Positions 33,273-41,210 of a stretch of 64,000 nucleotides of DNA are shown here, piece after piece. This stretch comes from Paenibacillus sp. DMB5 (GTDB taxonomy: Bacteria > Bacillota > Bacilli > Paenibacillales > Paenibacillaceae). Under the pieces are notes generated by a model. The model saw nothing but the letters and a program-made list of their open reading frames with translations, had not been told where the DNA came from and did not search any database. A program made the translations under genes and the position numbers. The DNA is taken from the NCBI RefSeq assembly GCF_001517085.1, contig NZ_LRAC01000017.1, positions 81,486 to 145,485 of the forward strand, in the 5' to 3' direction. Each line of letters begins with the position of its first letter. Positions within the stretch are counted from its first letter, which is position 1.

Positions 33273-34622
33273 ATGAGAAACAAGTTATTTTCGTTATCTT
33301 TTGTTATCATTATGGCTCTATCTCTATCCCTAACAGGCTGCGGTTCAAACAACAATAACAACAATGCCGCTACAGCTACAGACGAACCCGCAGCGACTGC
33401 TGCTCCTGCCGACACCGGCGGAAATGCAGCGGCAACCACTGAACCGGCAGCCCCAAGCGGCGCAGACATCAGCGGTAAAATCACCTTCCTCACCAACAGA
33501 ACCGACATGATCGGCAAAGAGTATGACGAATATGTTAAGCGCTTTAATGAGAAGTATCCGAATATCAAGGTTGAATTTGAAGCCTCACAGACCGACTACA
33601 ACCAGCAGGCAAAAGTCAGAATGGCCAGCGGCGAGCTTCCTGACGTCATGTTCATCCCGACCATCCCTAACTCGGACCTGCCGAAATATTTCGCACCGCT
33701 TGACGATCTCGGCCTGACCGACCAGATTACCTTTAAAGATTTCAAATCCTATGAAGGCCAGCTGTACGGTATCACCACCGGTAACTCCACTACAGGGATT
33801 GTCTACAATAAAAAAGCATTCGCCGATGCCGGCATCACCGAAATTCCCAAGACCTGGGATGAGTTCCTCGCTGCCTGCGAAAAGCTGAAAGCAGCCGGGG
33901 TTGTGCCGCTCGCTTCCAACTTTAAAGACAAATGGCCGCTGAACGACTGGGTATACTCCGTTCCCCGCATTATCGACGGCGACCCTAATTTCCCGAACGA
34001 AAAGCTGACCTCCGATACTCCTTTTACCATGGACAACGGCTACGGCAAATCGCTGAGCCTGCTTAGAGAACTGAATGAGAAGGGCTATCTGGAAAAAGAC
34101 ATCAACTCCACCAACTGGGAACAATCGAAGAAAGACATCGCATCCGGCAAATTCGCCATGTACTATCTGGGCAACTGGGTTATCAACCAAGTTATCGGCG
34201 CAGGCACAACTTCGGACAATGTAGGCTTCTTCCCGCTTCCTTATGACAACTCGGGCACGATCACTGCACCGCTGAGCCCTGACTTCTTCTATGCAGTAGC
34301 CAAGAACAGCAAAAATGTAGACGCTGCCAAAGCCTTCGTCAAATGGATGATCGAAGAATCCGGTTATGAGGATTTTGCCGGCTTCATCTCTCCGCTTAAG
34401 GGCAAAGAATCCAACCTGACGCAGCTGAAGGAATTCCAGGCTACCGGCGTAGTCCTGCAGGAAGGTACTGTAGATGACGCCAAGGTTACTGAAATCACTA
34501 ACAAGGCACAGCTCGACCTGCCGGCTATGGCTCAGGAATTCGTTCTGGCCAAAGATCCGCAAACCGTCTTCGACAAATGGAATAAAGCATGGGCCAAAGC
34601 CAAAAAAGACCTCGGCTATTGA
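33273..34622 (+). CDS. Extracellular solute-binding lipoprotein of the mannoside importer
   Basis: The 449-residue protein has a lipobox (LTGC followed by GSN), an Asn/Thr/Ala/Pro-rich linker to about residue 65, and a CUT1-type SBP fold (KITFLTNRTDMIGKEYDEYVKRF, then FEASQTDYNQQAKVRMASGELPD). It captures a sugar, probably a manno- or galactomanno-oligosaccharide given the divergent GH2 and GH36 genes. AAAAGGGGAC precedes the ATG. It is the first gene of a rightward operon with two permeases and a two-component system. Confidence 0.92.
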   Translation: MRNKLFSLSFVIIMALSLSLTGCGSNNNNNNAATATDEPAATAAPADTGGNAAATTEPAAPSGADISGKITFLTNRTDMIGKEYDEYVKRFNEKYPNIKVEFEASQTDYNQQAKVRMASGELPDVMFIPTIPNSDLPKYFAPLDDLGLTDQITFKDFKSYEGQLYGITTGNSTTGIVYNKKAFADAGITEIPKTWDEFLAACEKLKAAGVVPLASNFKDKWPLNDWVYSVPRIIDGDPNFPNEKLTSDTPFTMDNGYGKSLSLLRELNEKGYLEKDINSTNWEQSKKDIASGKFAMYYLGNWVINQVIGAGTTSDNVGFFPLPYDNSGTITAPLSPDFFYAVAKNSKNVDAAKAFVKWMIEESGYEDFAGFISPLKGKESNLTQLKEFQATGVVLQEGTVDDAKVTEITNKAQLDLPAMAQEFVLAKDPQTVFDKWNKAWAKAKKDLGY

Positions 34623-34665
34623 TCCTGTAGACACGCTGCAGCTTAGCTACGCATAAACTTCGGCG

Positions 34666-34702
34666 CAAAATGGATTATGCCTTCTCTGGGTAATCCATTT
34701 TG
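34666..34702 (+). other. Intercistronic stem-loop after the SBP gene
   Basis: CAAAATGGATTA and TAATCCATTTTG form a perfect 12-bp stem with a 13-nt loop, and only a short mixed tail (TCGTCAT) follows. It probably stabilises SBP mRNA or partly terminates, lowering permease expression. Confidence 0.65.
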
Positions 34703-34746
34703 TCGTCATACCCATGAAACGCTTTTACGGAAAGAAGGTTGAAGAC

Positions 34747-35640
34747 ATGTTCGGCACATTATCCTATAACAAACAAAAGATGATTATCATCATTTCCTTT
34801 CTGACCATTCCGCTGCTGCTTCTGGCAACGTTCACCTACTACCCTGCCCTTAAGCTGGTCTATTACAGCTTCACCAACTGGGACGGCTACAGCCCTGAGA
34901 AACCGTGGGTCGGCCTGGACAATTACCGTGAGGTGTTCGGCAATCCGGATATTTTCAAGGTGTTCACGCATAACTTTGCCTACTTTGTCATGGGGATTGT
35001 CCAGAATATCGTCGCCATCTACTTCGCTGTCGTACTGAGTAGCAAGCTGCGCGGCAAAAACGCCTTCCGCATCATGCTCTTCCTGCCTTATATTATGAAC
35101 GGCGTCGCGGTGGCTTTTATGTTCGGCTATGTTTTTGATACGACCAACGGCTCCCTGAACCTGTTCCTGAACAGCATTGGACTGACCGGACTCGGCCAGA
35201 CCAGCTGGCTTGGTACCGAAGGGCTGGTTAACTACTCGCTCGCTTCCACCGGCTTCTGGCGGTTTATGGGCTATAACATGGTTATCTACATCGCATCTTT
35301 GCAGGCTATTCCTAAGGACATTTATGAAGCGGCCAAAATAGACGGTGCGGGCTCTTTTCAGACACTATGGAGAATTACCCTGCCTAACATGAAGCCGGTC
35401 ATCCAGCTTAATCTGTTCCTGACCGTTACGGGCGCACTCGAAGTATTCGATCTGCCGTTCGTTCTGACCAAAGGCGGCCCGGCCGGCGCCAGTGAGACTT
35501 ATGTGCAGAAGGTCGTCGATACGGCATTTGCTTTTAATAACTACGGCCTGGCTTCGGCGATGAGCATCATCCTGCTCTTCTTTGTGGTCATTGTGCTGCT
35601 GGTGCAGCAGCTGGTGCTTAGCCGGGGAGGAGACAAATAA
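34747..35640 (+). CDS. Sugar ABC transporter permease, MalF type
   Basis: The 297-residue protein has six hydrophobic segments and the EAA loop DIYEAAKIDGAGSFQTLWRITLPNMKP. I take the ATG at 34747, preceded by AAGAAGG, over the ATG at 34714 that sits in the stem-loop tail without a ribosome binding site. It is paired with the next gene, whose start lies 1 nt past this stop. Confidence 0.9.
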   Translation: MFGTLSYNKQKMIIIISFLTIPLLLLATFTYYPALKLVYYSFTNWDGYSPEKPWVGLDNYREVFGNPDIFKVFTHNFAYFVMGIVQNIVAIYFAVVLSSKLRGKNAFRIMLFLPYIMNGVAVAFMFGYVFDTTNGSLNLFLNSIGLTGLGQTSWLGTEGLVNYSLASTGFWRFMGYNMVIYIASLQAIPKDIYEAAKIDGAGSFQTLWRITLPNMKPVIQLNLFLTVTGALEVFDLPFVLTKGGPAGASETYVQKVVDTAFAFNNYGLASAMSIILLFFVVIVLLVQQLVLSRGGDK

Positions 35641-35641
35641 T

Positions 35642-36475
35642 ATGACCCACAGCAAATTCCGCACTGTTGACTTTCTCAAATACGTTTCGCTCCTGATCGG
35701 GGTGTTTGTCGTCCTTTTCCCGCCTTACGTAGTTATCGTCAATGCCTTCAAATCTACCGATGAATTCAACACCAGCAGTTCAATGGCTCTCCCGAAAAGC
35801 TTCCTGAACTTCGACAACTTTATCGCCGTGTTCCAGCGCGGGGGTCTGCTCAGCGGCTTCGGCAACGTGCTGGTCATCATCATAATTACATTGACCCTGA
35901 ACATTCTGTTTGGCACAATGGTGGCATACGTGCTGGGCCGCTTCAATTTTAAACTGAAACCGCTTGTATTCGGAGCTTACCTGGTGGCCACCATCATTCC
36001 GAGCATCACTACCCAGGTCGCCACCTTCGGTATTATCAAAAGCCTAGGGCTTTACAACACGCTCGGCGCTCCCATTGTGCTCTACATTGGTGCCGATGTG
36101 ATCCAGATCATTCTGTATCTGCAGTTTATCCGTAACATTCCGTTTGATCTCGACGAGAGTGCCATGGTGGAAGGGGCTTCCCTGTTCAAAATCTACCGTT
36201 CGATCATCTTCCCGCTCCTCACTCCGGCGACAGCAACGCTGGTGATTCTGAAGACGATCAGCATCTACAATGACATGTACATCCCTTACCTTTATATGCC
36301 CAAACAAAGCCTTGGCGTAGTGACCACGATCCTGATGCGGTTCCAGGGGGTCAACTCGGGCGAATGGAATCTGATCTGTGCGGCCATTCTGCTGATTTTG
36401 CTGCCGACGGTCATTCTGTACTTCTTCCTGCAGCGTTATATTTTTGAAGGAGTCACCAGCGGCGCGGTAAAATAG
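35642..36475 (+). CDS. Carbohydrate ABC transporter permease, MalG type
   Basis: The 277-residue protein has six hydrophobic segments and an EAA-like loop (DLDESAMVEGASLFKIYRSIIFPLLTP), in which EAA is replaced by ESA. A GGGGAGGAG site precedes the ATG. It completes the importer; the ATPase must come from elsewhere in the genome. Confidence 0.9.
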   Translation: MTHSKFRTVDFLKYVSLLIGVFVVLFPPYVVIVNAFKSTDEFNTSSSMALPKSFLNFDNFIAVFQRGGLLSGFGNVLVIIIITLTLNILFGTMVAYVLGRFNFKLKPLVFGAYLVATIIPSITTQVATFGIIKSLGLYNTLGAPIVLYIGADVIQIILYLQFIRNIPFDLDESAMVEGASLFKIYRSIIFPLLTPATATLVILKTISIYNDMYIPYLYMPKQSLGVVTTILMRFQGVNSGEWNLICAAILLILLPTVILYFFLQRYIFEGVTSGAVK

Positions 36476-36500
36476 GGGTGTACGGAAAGGAACAACTTCA

Positions 36501-38336
36501 GTGGTTTCCTATATCCTGAGCATTCCCCGCAGACTCTGGCTGTTCCTGGCCAACCTGCCGATGGAGCGCAAGCTGATTGTCGTATTCGTCTTTGTGCTTT
36601 CTCTTCCGATCACCTATGTCAGCTACCTGTCCTCGCGCTCTACCTTCAATTCGGTGCTGCAGAGCTCCACGAAGAGTGCCGGGCAGATGGCGGGCAATGC
36701 CTCGGATACTATCGACAGATATATCGCCGACCTGAAAAGATACACCGCCTTGCCGCTATACAATACCGATGTGCAATTTTATCTGGAGCAGCAGAATGCC
36801 GACTGGGAAAAGAACACCAGCATGTCGATGTTCCTGAGCTATTTGATCCATACCAAAGAAGAAATGACTGCCGTATACCTGGTGGATAAATACGGTTATG
36901 TGTTCTATGACCGGGCTCCCGGAATTAACGAGCTGTTCCCGGCAGAACGGATGACACTGTGGCGTACCCTGACGGAAGAAGCCGGGGTAGCCCCCGTTGT
37001 GCAGGGCCGGCATACCATCCGGGTGAACTCCGGCGAGCACCGGGAGGTGTTCAGCGTGATGCGGACCGTCTCCTCGGTCAGCATGCTGAAGCCGATCGGG
37101 ATGATTGTATTCGATATCGACATCAAGCTGTTCAAGGGCATCGCCGATCCGGTAAACGCGGTCACCCAGGGCAACACGATCATTGTTGATGAGCATGGCG
37201 GGCTGGTCTATGGCGGTATATCTGCTGATTCCGCAGGCACTGCCCATGCAGACAACCCGGACCGGGAGCAGCAGGATATCGCTCTGCTGCTGGAGAAGAC
37301 TGGCGGGCCGGAAGGACATTTTCAGATCCGGCTGGAGGAGCAGGATTATCTGGCCGTATACACCGTATCGCAGAAAACCGGGTGGACGACGATGGTCACA
37401 ATCCCGCTTGAACGTATCCTGACTCCGGTACAGAAAACCCGCAACACGCTGATTTTGACTACACTGGCGATTGTCGCCATTGCTCTGGTGGTAGCCACCT
37501 TTATTTCCCATGCGCTGACCAAACCGCTGAAATCGCTGGTCCGCCTGATGAAGCAGGTGCAGCATGGCAATCTGGATGTATGGCTCTCACCCAAATATAA
37601 TGATGAGATCGGAATGATCGGCAGCCACTTTAACCGGATGATTATCCGGGTCAAGGATCTGATCCAGGAAGTGTCGCTGACGGAGAAACGCAAGCAGAAG
37701 GCCGATATGCGTGCCTTGCAGAATCAGATTAACCCGCATTTTATTTACAATACGCTGGAGTCCATCCGCATGCTGGCAGAGGGCAGCGACGACCCGCGTG
37801 TAGCGGAGCTGACCTATCTGCTCGGACTGCAGATGCGCTACGGCATCGTCCGCAGCGAGGAAATGGTGACGGTCCGCCATGAGCTGGATCATGTACGCAA
37901 TTATCTCAACCTGCTGCATATCCGTTTTCCGGATAAGTTCAGGCTGCAGATGGATGTTCCGGAGGCGTTTCTGCCGCTTCCCCTGCTTAAGCTGGTGTTT
38001 CAGCCGGTAGTCGAAAATGCTGTATTCCACGGGCTGGAGGCAAAAGAAGGTCCGGGTACCATCCTTATTACCGCCTGGAGCGAGGATAGTAAAACGGTAT
38101 TTTGCGTTGAGGATGACGGTGTCGGCATGGATGGAGACACGCTGCGGCTGTTGAACAGCAACCTGCTGGACAGCACCGACAGCGAAAAGTTTGGCATCGG
38201 GCTGCGCAATGTCAATGAGCGGCTGCGCCTGCATTACGGCAGCGCTTGCGGCCTGCAGGTCTTCAGCGAGCCGGGCCGCGGCACCCGTGTCATCATCCGG
38301 ATTGACACTCTTGCGGATACACGCGATACGGAATGA
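36501..38336 (+). CDS. Membrane sensor histidine kinase, YesM type
   Basis: The 611-residue protein has membrane helices near residues 22-44 and 315-336 flanking an extracellular sensor domain, then a HAMP segment. The His_kinase domain has phospho-acceptor H413 in LQNQINPHFIYNTLE, and a HATPase region (ENAVFHGLEAKEGPGTI, DDGVGMD, GIGLRNVNERL) follows. It is expected to sense a sugar or a sugar-loaded SBP and phosphorylate the response regulator next door. The start is GTG with AAAGGA before it, 25 nt after the permease stop, so it belongs to the importer operon. Confidence 0.93.
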   Translation: MVSYILSIPRRLWLFLANLPMERKLIVVFVFVLSLPITYVSYLSSRSTFNSVLQSSTKSAGQMAGNASDTIDRYIADLKRYTALPLYNTDVQFYLEQQNADWEKNTSMSMFLSYLIHTKEEMTAVYLVDKYGYVFYDRAPGINELFPAERMTLWRTLTEEAGVAPVVQGRHTIRVNSGEHREVFSVMRTVSSVSMLKPIGMIVFDIDIKLFKGIADPVNAVTQGNTIIVDEHGGLVYGGISADSAGTAHADNPDREQQDIALLLEKTGGPEGHFQIRLEEQDYLAVYTVSQKTGWTTMVTIPLERILTPVQKTRNTLILTTLAIVAIALVVATFISHALTKPLKSLVRLMKQVQHGNLDVWLSPKYNDEIGMIGSHFNRMIIRVKDLIQEVSLTEKRKQKADMRALQNQINPHFIYNTLESIRMLAEGSDDPRVAELTYLLGLQMRYGIVRSEEMVTVRHELDHVRNYLNLLHIRFPDKFRLQMDVPEAFLPLPLLKLVFQPVVENAVFHGLEAKEGPGTILITAWSEDSKTVFCVEDDGVGMDGDTLRLLNSNLLDSTDSEKFGIGLRNVNERLRLHYGSACGLQVFSEPGRGTRVIIRIDTLADTRDTE

Positions 38337-38420
38337 TACAATTTAAGCTGAATTGAAGTGAATACTGAAAGAAGCCTAAGCGATGGAGGGAAAAATATAG
38401 CCAGGAAGGGGGAAGCCGCA

Positions 38421-39920
38421 ATGCTGCGTATAGTAATCGTAGATGACGAGGTTTTGATCCGTGAAGGCCTGGCCCGGATGATCAGTAAAGAGAGCAGTAC
38501 CTTCTGTGTCGTTGGTACCTATGCGGACGGCAAGCAGCTTCTGGATGAGCTGCCCTCCCTGCAGGTGGATGCCGTCATTACCGACATCCGCATGCCGCAA
38601 ATTGATGGCCTGGAGCTGATCAAACGGCTGAAAGCCGGCCATCCCCAGATCCGCACGCTGCTGATGAGCGGGTTCACGGAATTTAATTATGCCCGGGAGG
38701 CGATCCGCAGCTCAGCTGTGGATTACCTGCTGAAGCCGATTAACAAGGAGCAGCTCTTTGAGGTGCTCTATTCGCTTGAGCAGGAACGGAAGCAGCAGCA
38801 GGACAAAGACAACCGCCAGCGCGCCGGCCTGCTCCTCTCCCTGCTGCAAATCGAAGAGCCTGCGGCTGCGCTGATAGGCGGCATTCTCCTGCCCCTTCCC
38901 TATTTCACAGTCACTGTTGCGAAGGGCGGCCGCTTGGAAGGAGCCTGTGCTTATGCAGACCGCCTTCGTGAAGATCAGGGCATTGTGTCAGATCTGCTGG
39001 AGATTCATAGCGGGCTGCTGGCCTGGGTCCGCTATTCCCCGGAGCCGCTCACGCCTGCTGAGCGCCGGGAGCCGGCCAGCGAGATCGGAGCAGCCTGCCC
39101 GCAGCAGCGGCTGCACCTCGGGGTCAGCCGCTCTTATGACGATCCGGCCCGGCTGCGGACCGCCTATCTCGAAGCCAAGCTGGCCTGTGATGCAGGAATC
39201 TATAACCCGCAGCCGCTGCATTATGCTACTATTGAGGAGCTGAAGCCTGCCGGTCACATGGCCTCCGCAGATCCCTTTCTCCCGGTCCGGGGGCCGCTCA
39301 TTCATGAGCTGCAGATTCTGAATATATCCGGGGTCCGGGAATGGATTCACCGGCTGTTCTGCGCCTTTGAGGATCAGCAGGCCTATCCGGAGCTTATCCT
39401 CCGCTGCCTGCAGCAGGTGGAGGAAACGGCACGCAATGAGCTGAAGGAATTTGAAGAAGCTCACCGGCAGCAGAGCCGCCCGAGGCTGGAGGAAAGTGTC
39501 AGAGCGTGCATGAGTCTTGGCGAGATTGAGGAAATGTTCACCTCCACATTATGTGCTGTGCTGGAGGATATCCGCACCCGCCGGCTGGAGCTGTCCGGGA
39601 CGGCCGTTGAAACCGTAAAACGCTGGATCGCGGCCAACTATAAGCAGCACGTCGATCTGAACATGCTTGCCGGAATGGTATTTTTGACACCAAGCTATTT
39701 AAGCAAGCTGTTCAAGCAGGAGACGGGTCTGACACTGACCGACTATGTGATCGAAATCCGTATCCGGACGGCCAAGCAGCTGCTGAGGAATGCCCCGGAT
39801 CTGAAGGTGCACGAAATCGGCACCGAGGTCGGCTATCCCGATCCCGCCTATTTCAACAAGCTGTTCAAAAAAACCGTCGGCGTTACGCCGAACGAATACA
39901 AACGAATTTCCCACGTGTAA
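38421..39920 (+). CDS. Response regulator with AraC-type DNA-binding domain, YesN type
   Basis: The receiver domain has acidic residues at D8-D9 (VDDE) and phospho-acceptor D55 in ITDIRMPQIDG. The C-terminal 100 residues are an AraC-type double helix-turn-helix (VDLNMLAGMVFLTPSYLSKLFKQETG and VHEIGTEVGYPDPAYFNKLFKKTVG). Length is 499 residues from the ATG at 38421, chosen because GGAAGGGGG lies before it. With the YesM-type kinase it should activate the importer and perhaps the divergent glycosidase genes. Confidence 0.93.
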   Translation: MLRIVIVDDEVLIREGLARMISKESSTFCVVGTYADGKQLLDELPSLQVDAVITDIRMPQIDGLELIKRLKAGHPQIRTLLMSGFTEFNYAREAIRSSAVDYLLKPINKEQLFEVLYSLEQERKQQQDKDNRQRAGLLLSLLQIEEPAAALIGGILLPLPYFTVTVAKGGRLEGACAYADRLREDQGIVSDLLEIHSGLLAWVRYSPEPLTPAERREPASEIGAACPQQRLHLGVSRSYDDPARLRTAYLEAKLACDAGIYNPQPLHYATIEELKPAGHMASADPFLPVRGPLIHELQILNISGVREWIHRLFCAFEDQQAYPELILRCLQQVEETARNELKEFEEAHRQQSRPRLEESVRACMSLGEIEEMFTSTLCAVLEDIRTRRLELSGTAVETVKRWIAANYKQHVDLNMLAGMVFLTPSYLSKLFKQETGLTLTDYVIEIRIRTAKQLLRNAPDLKVHEIGTEVGYPDPAYFNKLFKKTVGVTPNEYKRISHV

Positions 39921-39932
39921 GGAGTCCTTGAT

Positions 39933-40658
39933 TTGCACCCACAGCATGACAATAATGAAATTCAGGTGTATGAAACAACTGAGCTATATGGTGAAAAAGG
40001 GCGCTTCCGCGTCCTCCAGTTCTCCGGCGATGCCATCCAAGGCGCGCTTGACCTGGAGCAGCCCAAACGGGTTGTGTTCGAATACCCGCGGGCGATGATC
40101 CACTTGATGGAATACAACAGGCCGCTGTTTCAGGATGTTTTCTTAATCGGGCACGGGATCGGCACGATTGCCGGTTATTTTGCGGAAAAGCGCTTCAAGG
40201 TAGCCGAGGTGAATCCGGAGGTTGTCCGTTACAGCCGCTCCCATTTCGGCTACACGCAGGACAATGTCCTGATCGGCGACGGCCGGAGTCTGCTTGAAGC
40301 GGAGCGGGACGGCCAGTATGATTACATTCTGCTGGATGCCTTTACTGCGTCCGGCACACCGCAGCATCTGATCTCTCATGAGTTTTTCCGGCTCACCCGC
40401 ACCAAGCTCCACTCCGGCGGCTCCATCCTCTTGAACCTGATGGGCAAAAGCGAAAATGACCGGCTGATGGGCGCCATCCACACCACGCTCAGCGAACACT
40501 TTGCCTATGTTGAAGCCTTCGCCCTGCCGGCCGAAGGCGCTGCCGATGTCCGCAACATCCTGCTGATGGGCAGCGGCCAGCCGGTCCGCTACCAGGCCCG
40601 CCAGCTGGCCGGCTTCGTACCAGTCACCCTCGGCCAGGGGCATGTGATCTGGGATTGA
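39933..40658 (+). CDS. Spermidine-synthase-like class I methyltransferase-fold protein
   Basis: The 241-residue protein has a Rossmann nucleotide-binding fold: VFLIGHGIGTIAGYF as motif I, VAEVNPEVVRYSR as the acidic strand, GDGRSLLEA, and YDYILLDAF. These match the spermidine synthase superfamily, but the usual GGG of motif I is HGIG and the N-terminal domain is short. Activity is therefore unsure: aminopropyl transfer, methyl transfer or none. The start is TTG with TAAGGAG overlapping the YesN stop, so the gene is co-transcribed. Its role in a mannoside operon is not obvious. Confidence 0.7.
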   Translation: MHPQHDNNEIQVYETTELYGEKGRFRVLQFSGDAIQGALDLEQPKRVVFEYPRAMIHLMEYNRPLFQDVFLIGHGIGTIAGYFAEKRFKVAEVNPEVVRYSRSHFGYTQDNVLIGDGRSLLEAERDGQYDYILLDAFTASGTPQHLISHEFFRLTRTKLHSGGSILLNLMGKSENDRLMGAIHTTLSEHFAYVEAFALPAEGAADVRNILLMGSGQPVRYQARQLAGFVPVTLGQGHVIWD

Positions 40659-40700
40659 GGAGCAGAGATTGATGCCGGTTCCGGTAGCTGGACGGGGCGC

Positions 40701-40955
40701 CTACTTTCGGCGGAATCAAAGGCACTTTTGCCTTTGATTTGCCCGTTCCGCCCTCCATCGGCGGAATCAGAGGCATTTTTGCTCTTGATTTGCTCATTCC
40801 GCTCACTTTCGGCGGAATCAAAGGCATTTTTGTCCTTGATTTGACCCTTCCGCTCACTTTCGGCGGAATCAGAGGCATTTTTGTCCTTGATTTGTCCATT
40901 CCGCCCACAATCGGCGGAACCAGAGGCGCTTTTGACTTTTACTTCGCTCATTCCA
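40701..40955. repeat. Hairpin tandem repeat, 51 bp unit (locus C)
   Basis: Five units start at 51-bp intervals (GGCGGAATC at about 40709, 40760, 40811, 40862 and 40913). Each has a hairpin AATCAAAGG - CATTTTTG - TCCTTGATT and a TTCCGCTCAC-type spacer. Open frames here translate the repeat only. The 550-bp gap between the methyltransferase stop and 41211 contains no gene. Confidence 0.88.
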
Positions 40956-41007
40956 CCACCGACTCCCCCATTACCGTCCCCCACTCCCGCCTTCGCCCAC
41001 GCCGAAA

Positions 41008-41038
41008 CCAAAAAAAAGACTCCCGGCCATCCGGGAGT
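41008..41038 (-). terminator. Intrinsic terminator for the leftward DUF5724/DUF4132-like unit
   Basis: On the minus strand GACTCCCGG pairs with CCGGGAGTC around ATGG, followed by eight T. It lies about 170 nt past the stop codon at 41211. Confidence 0.8.
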
Positions 41039-41047
41039 CAGCTCCAA

Positions 41048-41138
41048 ATCCATCCTCTACCTCTACCTTCTACTCCTACCTCTATCCCTAGCTTTACTTC
41101 TACCTCAATCCCTACCTCTATCTCATACTCCAAACCTG
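41048..41138. repeat. Pyrimidine-rich short repeat, CTACCTCTATC type
   Basis: On the plus strand the sequence is almost all C, T and A in degenerate repeats of CTACCTCTATCC. It gives no coding frame. A hairpin (CCAAACCT with AGGTTTGG) follows at 41130-41151. Confidence 0.7.
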
Positions 41139-41210
41139 TAAGAGGTTTGGCCACCCGCCTTGTGCAGAGCACCGCGCACCGGAAGCACATACGGTGCGGA
41201 GAACCGTGCA

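Noticed and set aside
40589..41053. Minus-strand frame with repeated GQIKDKNAFDSAE-like peptides
   Set aside because: It is the translation of the 51-bp hairpin repeat; the repeated peptide is a by-product and no ribosome binding site is present.
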